The notes: a model not told the origin generated them from the letters alone. Counted from the first letter of the stretch, positions 1-5,444 are shown. The stretch is 5,444 nucleotides of DNA from an uncultured Oscillospiraceae bacterium (GCA_905205085.1 CAJLCG010000124.1:1-5444), one strand, 5' to 3'. Numbers and translations are program-made.

Positions 1-1062
1 CCCGCCGCCGGAAAGAAACCGAGCCAGGGTGTACTGTTCCATGGCGGGCACCGTACAGGAGTAGAAACCCAGTCTGCGGTGGTAGTCCTCCAGCAGGACG
101 GGGGGCAGCACCATGTAGCTGATACGCAGCGAGGGGGCCAGGGTACGGGAAAAGGTGTTCATATAGATGACCCGACCGCTCCGGTCGATGCTCTGAAGGG
201 TGGGGATGGGCCGACCGGTAAAGCGGAACTCACTGTCGTAGTCGTCCTCGATGATGTACCGCCCCTCCCTCTCCTGCGCCCAGCGCAGCAGGCTTTGCCG
301 TCGGGCAATGGGGGTGACCACTCCGCTGGGAAACTGGTGGGAGGGAGACAGATGAATCACCTGGGCTCCGCTGTCCTCCACGCACTCCACCCGCACCCCC
401 TGCTCGTCCATGGCCAGGGGAACACATTTGGCCCCGTTCAGGGCATATACCTTGCCCGCCTTGGGATAGCCGGGCTGCTCCAGGCCAAAGACCTTGTCCC
501 GGCCCAACAGCTGCACAATGAGATTGTAGAGGTACTCGGTTCCCGCTCCCACTACCACCTGCTCCGGAGACACGTCGATGCCCCGGAACTGGCGCAGGTA
601 GCCCACAATGGCCTGGCGCAGCTCAGGCACGCCGCTGTGGGGGGATACCTTCAGCAGCCGCTCCCCCTCGTCGGAGATGACCCGGCGAAGAAGGCGGGCC
701 CATACCGCAAAGGGAAACCCTTCGGTGCCCGACCCGCCGCTGCGCAGATCCAGCAGCCACTCCCCCTCTGGCTCCTCCGGCAAGGGCATGGTCCGGGCCG
801 GGGCCGGACGGGCCCCCGTCTCCAGGGCACTGACAAAGTAGCCGCTCTTCTCCCGGGTATACAGATAACCCTCCGCCACCAGCTGGGCGTAGGCGTTTTC
901 CACCGTCACCACGGAGACCTCCAGGTTCCGGGCCAGAGCCCGCTTGGATGGCAGCTTTTCCCCCGGCTTGAGCACCCCCGCCCAGATGTCCTCTTTGATA
1001 CGGCGGCTGAGATAGTCGTACAGAGGCAGGTCTCCCCGCTCCTCCAGGGAATAGGTCAGCAT
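1..1062 (-). CDS. MocR-family transcriptional regulator (GntR wHTH plus aminotransferase-like domain), C-terminus cut by window edge
   Basis: This is a PdxR/GabR-like cytoplasmic DNA-binding regulator. The first 354 residues are visible; full MocR proteins are usually about 450-490, so the last ~100 are missing. Residues ~10-77 form a GntR winged helix (LPSKRALARNLEVS, then TVENAYAQLVAEGYLY). After a linker, an aminotransferase fold type I domain runs from ~105: GAG at 172-174, EQPGYP at 195-200, SHQFPSG at 241-247, EDDYDSEF at 272-279. D273 and Y275 match PLP-contacting D279 and Y281 of Bacillus GabR. The residue matching Schiff-base Lys312 of GabR is Arg306 (NTFSRTLAPSLR), with identical spacing from the Tyr. 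The start is the ATG at 1062-1060, 8 nt after AGGAG. It lies 22 nt after the LysR gene and is probably co-transcribed with it. Family assignment is firm. Effector and targets are unknown, and the Arg substitution makes PLP sensing doubtful. Confidence 0.93.
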   Translation of the reverse strand, partial: MLTYSLEERGDLPLYDYLSRRIKEDIWAGVLKPGEKLPSKRALARNLEVSVVTVENAYAQLVAEGYLYTREKSGYFVSALETGARPAPARTMPLPEEPEGEWLLDLRSGGSGTEGFPFAVWARLLRRVISDEGERLLKVSPHSGVPELRQAIVGYLRQFRGIDVSPEQVVVGAGTEYLYNLIVQLLGRDKVFGLEQPGYPKAGKVYALNGAKCVPLAMDEQGVRVECVEDSGAQVIHLSPSHQFPSGVVTPIARRQSLLRWAQEREGRYIIEDDYDSEFRFTGRPIPTLQSIDRSGRVIYMNTFSRTLAPSLRISYMVLPPVLLEDYHRRLGFYSCTVPAMEQYTLARFLSGGG

Positions 1063-1084
1063 GCTTCTCGCTCCTTCCGTGCCA

Positions 1085-2005
1085 TCATAGGATGATCTCC
1101 TCCCGTTCTGCCCGGTCCCCGGGCAGGCAATCGGTCTGTTCCCGTACCCAGGCAATAAACTCCCTCACCAGGCGGGAGGATGGCCCCTCGCGGTTCCATA
1201 CCAATACGTATTCCACCCGGCGGGCGGGCTGGGTAATCACCTTCACCTTTACCAGAGAGCTAGGGGTCTGGGCAGTCTGAGGGAAGATACTGATACCCAC
1301 CCCCTGCTCGGTCAGCGCCACCGCGTCCACATAGTTGGACATGGTGCACAGGATATCGGGCTCCGCGCCGATCTCCTGAAACCACCGGCGGATGGCCTGC
1401 ACCCGGGACCCTCGAGAGGGGACGATCAGGGGCTGACCCACCAGACGCTCCAGGGGAATGGTGTCCCCCGGCTCCTGGGCCAGGGCGCTCTCCAGGGGCA
1501 GGATAGCCGCCCAGGGCTCCTCCCCCACCTGGAAGCCCTCCAGCCGCTCGGTATCGTAGGGAGCAGCCACGATGGCCAGATCGGCCAGCCCTTGGCGCAG
1601 GCGGTCCAGCACGTCGTCGCTGCTACCGTTCCACAGGTTGTAGTGGACTAGGGGGCAGCGTGTCCGAAATCCGGCAATCCAGCCGGCAGCCAGATAGGGG
1701 GCCTGACCCTCCACCATGCCCAGATACAACGTGCCCGACACCTGGTTTCTTCGCTCCCGCAGCTCCTGGGTGGTCTTTTCCGTCAGCTCCAGAATCTGCT
1801 TGGCCCGGCGCAGCAGCAGGGCTCCGTCATCGGTGAGTTCCAGACGGCGTTTGCCCCGCACAAACAGCTGCACCCCCAGCTCCTCCTCCAGACAGCGAAT
1901 CTGATGGCTGAGCGGCGGCTGGCTCATATTCAGCTTTTCCGCCGCCCGGGTGATATTCCGCTCCTGGGCTACCACCGTAAAATACCGCAGCGTACGAAGA
2001 TCCAT
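1085..2005 (-). CDS. LysR-family transcriptional regulator
   Basis: A 306-residue protein, the usual length for the family. The N-terminal winged helix-turn-helix is clear: MDLRTLRYFTVVAQERNITR, AAEKLNMSQPPLSHQI and CLEEELGVQLFVR, residues 1-~60. The linker helix runs to ~85, and the periplasmic-binding-like effector domain fills ~90-295, with the usual 'DLAIV' segment and a 'GVGISIFP' segment. The frame stays open upstream to an ATG at 2056, but the ATG at 2005 is chosen because it puts MDLRTLRYF at the N-terminus as in the family and follows a purine-rich ribosome site (AGGGGGAAGG). The upstream ATG would also lie ahead of the putative transcription start. It is the first gene of a probable LysR-MocR operon. 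The ligand cannot be read from sequence. An inverted repeat over its promoter suggests autoregulation, common in this family (inference). Confidence 0.95.
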   Translation of the reverse strand: MDLRTLRYFTVVAQERNITRAAEKLNMSQPPLSHQIRCLEEELGVQLFVRGKRRLELTDDGALLLRRAKQILELTEKTTQELRERRNQVSGTLYLGMVEGQAPYLAAGWIAGFRTRCPLVHYNLWNGSSDDVLDRLRQGLADLAIVAAPYDTERLEGFQVGEEPWAAILPLESALAQEPGDTIPLERLVGQPLIVPSRGSRVQAIRRWFQEIGAEPDILCTMSNYVDAVALTEQGVGISIFPQTAQTPSSLVKVKVITQPARRVEYVLVWNREGPSSRLVREFIAWVREQTDCLPGDRAEREEIIL

Positions 2006-2026
2006 GGTCCTTCCCCCTTCGGGAGT

Positions 2027-2065
2027 TATCATATCAAAAAAATATGGTAAGCACAATATGATATG
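2027..2065. promoter_or_regulatory. Candidate operator: inverted repeat TATCATAT / ATATGATA plus repeated ATATG
   Basis: TATCATAT at 2027-2034 and ATATGATA at 2056-2063 are perfect 8-bp inverted repeats separated by 21 bp. The left arm covers the -10 and the right arm abuts the -35 of the predicted LysR promoter. ATATG also recurs at 2042-2046, 2056-2060 and 2061-2065, with CATAT at 2030-2034. This layout fits a site for the adjacent LysR or MocR protein, but AT-rich promoter DNA gives such repeats by chance fairly easily. Confidence 0.4.
2028..2056 (-). promoter_or_regulatory. Putative sigma-A promoter of the LysR-MocR operon
   Basis: Read on the minus strand there is TTGTGC (2056-2051) as -35 and TATGAT (2033-2028) as -10, separated by 17 bp. 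The -10 matches consensus at 5 of 6 positions, the -35 only at TTG. A start near 2020 would leave a short leader before the ATG at 2005. The surrounding DNA (2028-2083) is markedly AT-rich against its GC-rich neighbours, as expected for a promoter. It is predicted by eye only. Confidence 0.55.
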
Positions 2066-2099
2066 TATTTTATTTTTATTCTAGGGTGTGGTATCCTTA

Positions 2100-2240
2100 G
2101 TTTGCTTCCGGGAACAGTCCCGGTTCTTCCATGCGTTTTCCCCACACCCCTTCCAGCGCGGGGCAGTTCCATCCATCCCTGCCCGGCGTTTGTGTGGTTT
2201 CTTTCCCACTAATGGGTTTTCTGGCTTTCACGCCAACTCC
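2100..2240. other. Non-coding stretch with two small hairpins, no gene seen
   Basis: Part of the 288-base gap between the thioesterase stop and the LysR start. CCGGGA (2108-2113) pairs with TCCCGG (2118-2123) around a 4-nt loop. A second stem pairs 2157-2166 with 2179-2188, nine pairs with one G/G mismatch and a 12-nt loop. Open frames here show no ribosome site and no recognisable protein, and one runs through the stem-loop at 2245-2285. No known riboswitch or RNA family was recognised. Confidence 0.4.
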
Positions 2241-2244
2241 TCTC

Positions 2245-2289
2245 AAGCAAACAGGGAGCAGGTTACACCTGCTCCCTGTTTGCTTTTTT
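2245..2289 (+). terminator. Strong stem-loop with T6 tract (terminator-like; T tract on the plus strand)
   Basis: A perfect 19-bp stem pairs 2245-2263 with 2267-2285 around a TAC loop, and T6 follows at 2284-2289 on the plus strand. It lies only a few bases beyond the stop of the minus-strand thioesterase, so its likely job is to end the transporter-thioesterase transcript before the LysR promoter. On the minus strand, however, the run after the stem (GCTTGAGAGG) has only a weak T content. The U tract favours plus-strand termination, although no plus-strand gene is recognised upstream. It may work both ways. Confidence 0.75.
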
Positions 2290-2293
2290 ACTT

Positions 2294-2668
2294 TTATTGT
2301 CCCGCTTTGTCCTGAATGCCCTTGGGCGTGACCATGATGCGCAGGTGGGACCCCTCGCCGCACTTGCCCTTCTCGTCAAAGACCTCCAGGTCAAACCACA
2401 TCTTCCGCCGCTCAATGCTCCGCAGCCGGGCGGTGGCGCTCACCTTCATACCAACCGGCGTAGGAGCCAGATGGCGGCAGTGGATCTCCGCCCCTACGGT
2501 GGTCATTCCCTCATCCAGATAGGCCTTGGCCAGTTCCAGAGCGGCCCCCTCCATCAGGGCCACCATGTTGGGGGTGGACAGGATCTTGGACCCGGCGCTG
2601 CCAATGCGCTTGGCAGTCATCTCGTCGGTGACCTCCCAGGTCAGGGTGTATTCGGTGGGTTTTTCCAT
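2294..2668 (-). CDS. FlK-like hotdog-fold acyl-CoA thioesterase
   Basis: A 124-residue single-domain hotdog protein of the fluoroacetyl-CoA thioesterase (FlK)-like family, expected to hydrolyse an acyl-CoA in the cytoplasm, probably as a dimer. Thr32 (STPNMVALME), Glu40 and His66 (CRHLAPTP) match the FlK triad Thr42, Glu50, His76 with a constant offset of 10, and Gly59 matches FlK Gly69. FlK Phe36, the lid residue tied to fluoroacetyl selectivity, falls on Gly26 here, so a fluoroacetate role is unlikely and the substrate is unknown. The start at 2668 is one base after the upstream transporter's stop. Its GGAGG site lies within the transporter's last codons, 9 nt from the ATG, which suggests translational coupling. 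In many related genomes such proteins are simply annotated 'thioesterase family protein'. Confidence 0.9.
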   Translation of the reverse strand: MEKPTEYTLTWEVTDEMTAKRIGSAGSKILSTPNMVALMEGAALELAKAYLDEGMTTVGAEIHCRHLAPTPVGMKVSATARLRSIERRKMWFDLEVFDEKGKCGEGSHLRIMVTPKGIQDKAGQ

Positions 2669-2669
2669 A

Positions 2670-3605
2670 TTATACTTCCTCCTTTGTTGTCGCAGCCTCC
2701 CCGGCTCTCCCGGCCCGCAGGGCCTTTAGGGAGTCCCATTGAGAGAGAATCAGGCCTGCCAGGGTCAGGGCCGTGCCCACCCCGGACAGGATGTTTACCG
2801 TCTCATGCAAGATCAGCACCGAGCAGATCACGGTGATCACCGGCACCAGATAGATGTATACCATGGTCTTCACCGGCCCCAGCGTCTTGATGGCATAGTT
2901 CCAGGTGACAAAGCACATGGCACAGGCCCCCAGTCCCAGGTAGAGGAGCATGGCGGCATAGCTCCCGTTGGCCAGCCGCCCCAGCTCCCACCGGAAGGGC
3001 AGGAAAGCGGAGGCGGGGATCATAAACAGGATGCCGTAGAAGAAAATCCGCCGGGTGGTGAGGATCACATTCCAGCCAAAGCTGCCGATCTTCTTGGTGA
3101 GCAGGGAGTACACCGCCCATACCATGGCGGCAATCACCGCCAGCAGGTCCCCCCGCAGGTCCAGGGCCATCTGGCTGCCGTTGAAGCTGATCAGGCATAT
3201 GCCCCCCATGGACAGCAGAAAGCCACCCAAAAAGTGCCATCCAGGCCGGTCCTTGCCCCGGCTGAGAATCAGGGAAAACAGGGCGGCAAACAGAGGGGAG
3301 GCGGACACGATCACCCCCACGTTGGAGGCAGTGCTGAAGGTCAGGGCAATGTTCTCCAGCAGGTAGTACAGGCACACACCCGTCAGTCCTGCCGCGGCAA
3401 ACAGCCCCTCCTTCTTCCAGTCCCCCACCTTGAGCCACTTAGGACAGGCCACAGCCAGTGCCACATAGCCCAGCACAAAGCGGAAAATCAAAATCTCCAG
3501 CGGGGTAAAGGCCTCCAGCAGCACCTTGGTGGCAATAAATGTCGTCCCCCAGTTGACCACCGTAAACAGGGCCGCCAGATGGCCAAGGGAAAGCTTTGAC
3601 TCCAT
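2670..3605 (-). CDS. EamA-domain DMT-superfamily transporter
   Basis: A 311-residue inner-membrane protein with about ten hydrophobic segments (near residues 8-28, 37-54, 68-89, 97-115, 124-142, 152-170, 183-203, 214-234, 246-267, 270-291), arranged as two EamA repeats (~9-143 and ~152-291). Typical family pieces are NWGTTFIATK in helix 1, STASNVGVIVSASPLFAALF at the end of the first repeat, and GPVKTMVYIYLVPV with LHETV in the second. The C-terminal tail is polar and presumably cytoplasmic. DMT proteins export or exchange small metabolites such as amino acids; the substrate cannot be deduced here. The ATG at 3605 follows AGGAG by 7 nt. It is the first gene of a two-gene unit with the thioesterase, and the partnership suggests export of an acid released from CoA (inference). 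No convincing promoter was found upstream. Confidence 0.95.
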   Translation of the reverse strand: MESKLSLGHLAALFTVVNWGTTFIATKVLLEAFTPLEILIFRFVLGYVALAVACPKWLKVGDWKKEGLFAAAGLTGVCLYYLLENIALTFSTASNVGVIVSASPLFAALFSLILSRGKDRPGWHFLGGFLLSMGGICLISFNGSQMALDLRGDLLAVIAAMVWAVYSLLTKKIGSFGWNVILTTRRIFFYGILFMIPASAFLPFRWELGRLANGSYAAMLLYLGLGACAMCFVTWNYAIKTLGPVKTMVYIYLVPVITVICSVLILHETVNILSGVGTALTLAGLILSQWDSLKALRAGRAGEAATTKEEV

Positions 3606-3653
3606 GTCTCTTCTCCTCTCTCACGCAGCGCGCTTTCCCTGTCAGTGTACCAT

Positions 3654-3690
3654 GCCGGGCCGCCTATGTAAAGGCAGCCCGGCCTTTTCT
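3654..3690 (+). terminator. GC-rich hairpin with T-rich tail in the divergent intergenic region
   Basis: GCCGGGC (3654-3660) pairs with GCCCGGC (3677-3683). After one C/A mismatch the stem continues GCC (3662-3664) with GGC (3673-3675), leaving an 8-nt loop. CTTTTCTCTT follows on the plus strand, which looks like an intrinsic terminator, yet no plus-strand gene precedes it. On the minus strand it could sit in the leader of the transporter at 3605-2670, about 40 nt before its ribosome site, and act as a regulatory hairpin. The hairpin is certain, the role is not. Confidence 0.4.
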
Positions 3691-3741
3691 CTTGTCATAA
3701 TCGCGCACTTCTTTTTCCCTCTTCCACTCATTTTTGTAATA

Positions 3742-3750
3742 TGGTACAAT
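3742..3750 (+). promoter_or_regulatory. Putative extended -10 promoter for the plus-strand DMT transporter
   Basis: TGG immediately followed by TACAAT (3745-3750) gives an extended -10 element with 5 of 6 matches to TATAAT. No good -35 lies 16-18 bp upstream (TTCCAC at 3722-3727 matches poorly), as is common with extended -10 promoters. A start near 3757 would give a leader of about 50 nt before the ATG at 3810. The same bases overlap the AATATGGTA motif shared with the LysR promoter region. Confidence 0.5.
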
Positions 3751-3793
3751 ATATTCGGTTTCTTTCCCCCATCCCTACAGATCATTTTTGCAC

Positions 3794-3800
3794 GGAGAGG
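3794..3800 (+). promoter_or_regulatory. Ribosome binding site GGAGAGG that decides the start at 3810
   Basis: GGAGAGG ends directly against an in-frame ATG at 3801 but is 9 nt from the ATG at 3810. Only the second spacing is usable, and MRTQVRADLMLVLVTFFWG is a normal DMT N-terminus. The in-frame ATG at 3741 lies upstream of the predicted transcription start and is rejected. Confidence 0.7.
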
Positions 3801-3809
3801 ATGTTTCTT

Positions 3810-4695
3810 ATGCGCACACAGGTAAGGGCAGACCTAATGCTGGTCTTGGTGACCTTTTTCTGGGGAGTATCCTATCTTCTGATCGACCTGTCTCTGGGAG
3901 AATTGGGGCCGTTTTCTCTCAATACTTTGCGTTTTCTCTTTGCCTTTGCTGCCGCCGTGCTGCTCTTTCCCAAGCGTTTGCGCGCACCCAGCCGTGCCAC
4001 TTTGAAGCTGAGCCTCTGCACCGGGATGGCATTGCTTTGCGTCTATTCGTTTAATACTTTCGGGGTAAAGTATACCAGCCTGACCAATGCTGGGTTTCTC
4101 TGTGCCCTGACAGTGGTCTTTACCCCCCCTTCTGGACTACCTCTTCTTCCGCACTAAGCCCTCCCGAAAGCTGTTTCTCGTGCTGATCATGTCGGTGACA
4201 GGCATTGCCCTGCTTACCCTCTCCAGCACTCTGCGCCCCGCTCTGGGCGATATCCTCTGCATCCTGTGTGCCGTCTCCAACGCCACCTACCTGCTGGTCA
4301 CCGAGCGGGGCGTGACAGGCCAGGAGATCAACGCCTTCCAGCTTGGCATTTACCAGCAGTTCTTTGCCGGTCTGGGCATGCTGATCTTATCTCTTATTTT
4401 TGAAACTCCCTCTCTCCCACATAGCCCCAAGGTCTGGGGCAGCGTACTGATCCTCTCCCTCTTCTGTACCGGAGCCGCCTTTCTCATCCAAGCCATTGCC
4501 CTTCAGTATACCACCGCCTCCCATGTGGGCGTTATCTTCTGCCTGGAACCGGTTTTCAACTCCATTCTGGCCTTCTTTGTGGCCCACGAGGTGCTGACCC
4601 CCCAGGCCTATTTTGGAGGCCTGCTGCTGCTTGCCAGCCTGCTGGTCATGGAGACCGATCTCACGCCCCTGCTCCGCCGACTGCGGCGCACATAA
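3810..4695 (+). pseudogene. EamA/DMT transporter gene disrupted by a one-base insertion in a C7 run
   Basis: Two adjacent frames together encode one DMT transporter. The first (3810-4157) gives 115 residues, opening MRTQVRADLMLVLVTFFWG, containing NTLRFLFAF and VKYTSLTNAGFLCALTVVFT, then nonsense (PPSGLPLLPH) and a stop. The second frame continues with LLDYLFFRTKPSRK and runs to the TAA at 4693-4695, including YTTASHVGVIFCLEPVFNS, the classic end of the second EamA repeat. The break lies at C7 (4123-4129); with six C's the reading is T-P-L-L-D-Y and the gene encodes 294 residues, normal for the family, with about ten membrane segments. As written, the product would stop after roughly four helices. 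It is divergent from the intact transporter at 2670-3605. It could be a true pseudogene, a phase-variable gene, a frameshifted gene or a sequencing error. The first part uses more AT-rich codons than its neighbours. Confidence 0.85.
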
Positions 4696-4701
4696 CAAAA
4701 C

Positions 4702-4738
4702 AAAAGAGGCACAGGCCAAAAGCCTGTGCCTCTTTTTT
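4702..4738. terminator. Bidirectional intrinsic terminator between convergent genes
   Basis: A perfect 15-bp stem pairs 4702-4716 with 4722-4736 around a CAAAA loop. T6 (4733-4738) follows on the plus strand. On the minus strand the stem is followed by TTTTGTTTTG, so it can end both the plus-strand transporter transcript and the minus-strand oxidoreductase transcript. It lies 6 nt after the transporter stop and 8 nt beyond the oxidoreductase stop. Confidence 0.92.
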
Positions 4739-4746
4739 CGAAGGGA

Positions 4747-5444
4747 TTAACCCTTGCTCTTGATGTACTCGTCGATGGACTTGGCAGCATGCTTGCCAGC
4801 ACCCATGGCCAGGATGACGGTGGCCGCGCCGGTCGCGGCGTCGCCGCCGGCGTACACACCCTCCAGGCTGGTCTTGCCGCTCTCGTCGGCAGCCACGCAG
4901 CCCTTGCGGGTCTTCTCCAGGCCCTCGGTGCCCTTGGTGCTCATGGGGTTGGGGCTGGTGCCCAGAGCCATGATGACCGCGTCGGCCTCCACCTTGAACT
5001 CGCTGCCCTCCACGGGGACAGGACGGCGGCGGCCGGAGGCGTCGGGCTCACCCAGCTCCATGCGGATGCAGGTCAAAGACTGGACATGACCCTTCTCATC
5101 GCCCTCGATGGACACGGGATTGGTGAGCAGATCGAAGATGATGCCCTCTTCCTTGGCGTGGTGGACCTCCTCAGCACGGGCGGGAAGCTCCGCCTCGGAG
5201 CGGCGGTAGATGATGTGGACCTCGGCACCCAGGCGCTTGGCACACCGGGCGGCGTCCATGGCCACGTTGCCGCCGCCCACCACAGCCACCTTCTGGTTGT
5301 GGAGGATGGGGGTGGGGCTGTCCTCCTTGTAGGCCTTCATCAGGTTGATGCGGGTAAGGTACTCGTTGGCGGAGTAGACGCCGACTAACCCCTCGCCGGG
5401 GATCTTCATAAACATGGGCAGGCCGGCGCCGGAGGCGATGAACA
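4747..5444 (-). CDS. gltA: GltD/GltA/NfnB-type NAD(P)H and FAD oxidoreductase, C-terminal half only
   Basis: About 231 C-terminal residues are visible; the frame is open through the right edge (codons for FIASGAGLP precede the ATG at 5415, which is internal and not the start). The whole protein in this family is usually about 460 residues. The second Rossmann domain begins at KVAVVGGGNVAMDAAR (GGG at 5277-5269), with YRRSEAELPAR, whose arginines usually contact the NADPH phosphate, then ADAVIMALGTSPNP. The FAD-binding GGDAATGAATVILAMGAGKHAA follows, its Asp at 4842-4840. Such proteins are the NADPH-dependent glutamate synthase small subunit/homotetrameric GltA, or the NfnB subunit of NADH-dependent ferredoxin:NADP reductase, which pass electrons in the cytoplasm. 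The N-terminal Fe-S region and neighbours that would separate these lie outside the window, so the symbol is tentative. The gene ends at the shared terminator. Confidence 0.9.
   Translation of the reverse strand, partial: FIASGAGLPMFMKIPGEGLVGVYSANEYLTRINLMKAYKEDSPTPILHNQKVAVVGGGNVAMDAARCAKRLGAEVHIIYRRSEAELPARAEEVHHAKEEGIIFDLLTNPVSIEGDEKGHVQSLTCIRMELGEPDASGRRRPVPVEGSEFKVEADAVIMALGTSPNPMSTKGTEGLEKTRKGCVAADESGKTSLEGVYAGGDAATGAATVILAMGAGKHAAKSIDEYIKSKG

Noticed and set aside
79..1095. Long plus-strand open frame (338 codons)
   Set aside because: It lies opposite the MocR gene, gives a low-complexity product rich in Gly, Gln, His and Leu with no recognisable domain, and has no ribosome site. It is a GC-rich antisense shadow.
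2006..2056. 17-residue N-terminal extension of the LysR protein
   Set aside because: The extension covers the predicted -10 and operator, lacks a ribosome site, and the family N-terminus begins at the ATG at 2005.
2088..2315. Possible small plus-strand gene in the intergenic region
   Set aside because: No ribosome site, GTG start, and the frame reads straight through the strong stem-loop at 2245-2285; the product resembles nothing.
2739..3599. Plus-strand open frame of 286 codons
   Set aside because: It mirrors the DMT transporter on the minus strand, encodes a Gln/Gly/His-rich product without domains, and is an antisense shadow.
4726..5388. Plus-strand open frame of 220 codons
   Set aside because: Opposite the oxidoreductase, it is Gly/Ala/Leu/His-rich without a family signature, and it starts inside the terminator region.
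5413..5415. ATG at 5415 as the start of the oxidoreductase
   Set aside because: The frame continues upstream with family-typical FIASGAGLP and the first half of the protein is missing, so this Met is internal.
1..5444. CRISPR array, tRNA, rRNA, insertion sequence or attachment site
   Set aside because: No regularly spaced repeats, clover-leaf, transposase or terminal repeats were seen on either strand.

Overview
The window looks like a GC-rich Firmicute chromosome, probably a gut Clostridia of the Oscillospiraceae type (Flavonifractor or Pseudoflavonifractor-like). This rests on strong purine-rich Shine-Dalgarno sites, C/G-ending codons, hairpin-plus-T terminators and the style of the proteins. 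The taxonomic call is inference; no marker gene is present.

From left to right: (1) a minus-strand regulator operon at 1-2005, with a LysR-family regulator followed after 22 nt by a MocR-type (GntR plus aminotransferase-like domain) regulator whose C-terminus lies beyond the left edge. Its promoter, at about 2028-2056, sits inside an AT-rich inverted repeat. (2) An intergenic stretch at 2006-2293 with hairpins and a very strong stem-loop with a T tract. (3) A minus-strand two-gene operon: an EamA/DMT transporter (2670-3605) and, one base after its stop, a FlK-like hotdog thioesterase (2294-2668). (4) A divergent intergenic region (3606-3809) with a hairpin and an extended -10 promoter reading right. 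(5) A second EamA/DMT transporter on the plus strand (3810-4695), broken by one extra C in a C7 run. (6) A bidirectional terminator (4702-4738). (7) The C-terminal half of a minus-strand GltD/GltA/NfnB-type flavin and NAD(P)H oxidoreductase running off the right edge.

The central part reads as a small-molecule handling locus: two regulators, two drug/metabolite-type transporters and an acyl-CoA thioesterase coupled to one transporter. The AT-rich promoter regions of the regulator operon and of the broken transporter share AATATGGTA followed by CAATAT, a possible common operator. The points most worth a second look are that shared motif, the replacement of the PLP-binding lysine by arginine in the MocR protein, the one-base C-tract disruption of the second transporter, and the thioesterase with an intact FlK catalytic triad but without the Phe lid residue. 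No mobile element, CRISPR array, tRNA or rRNA was seen.
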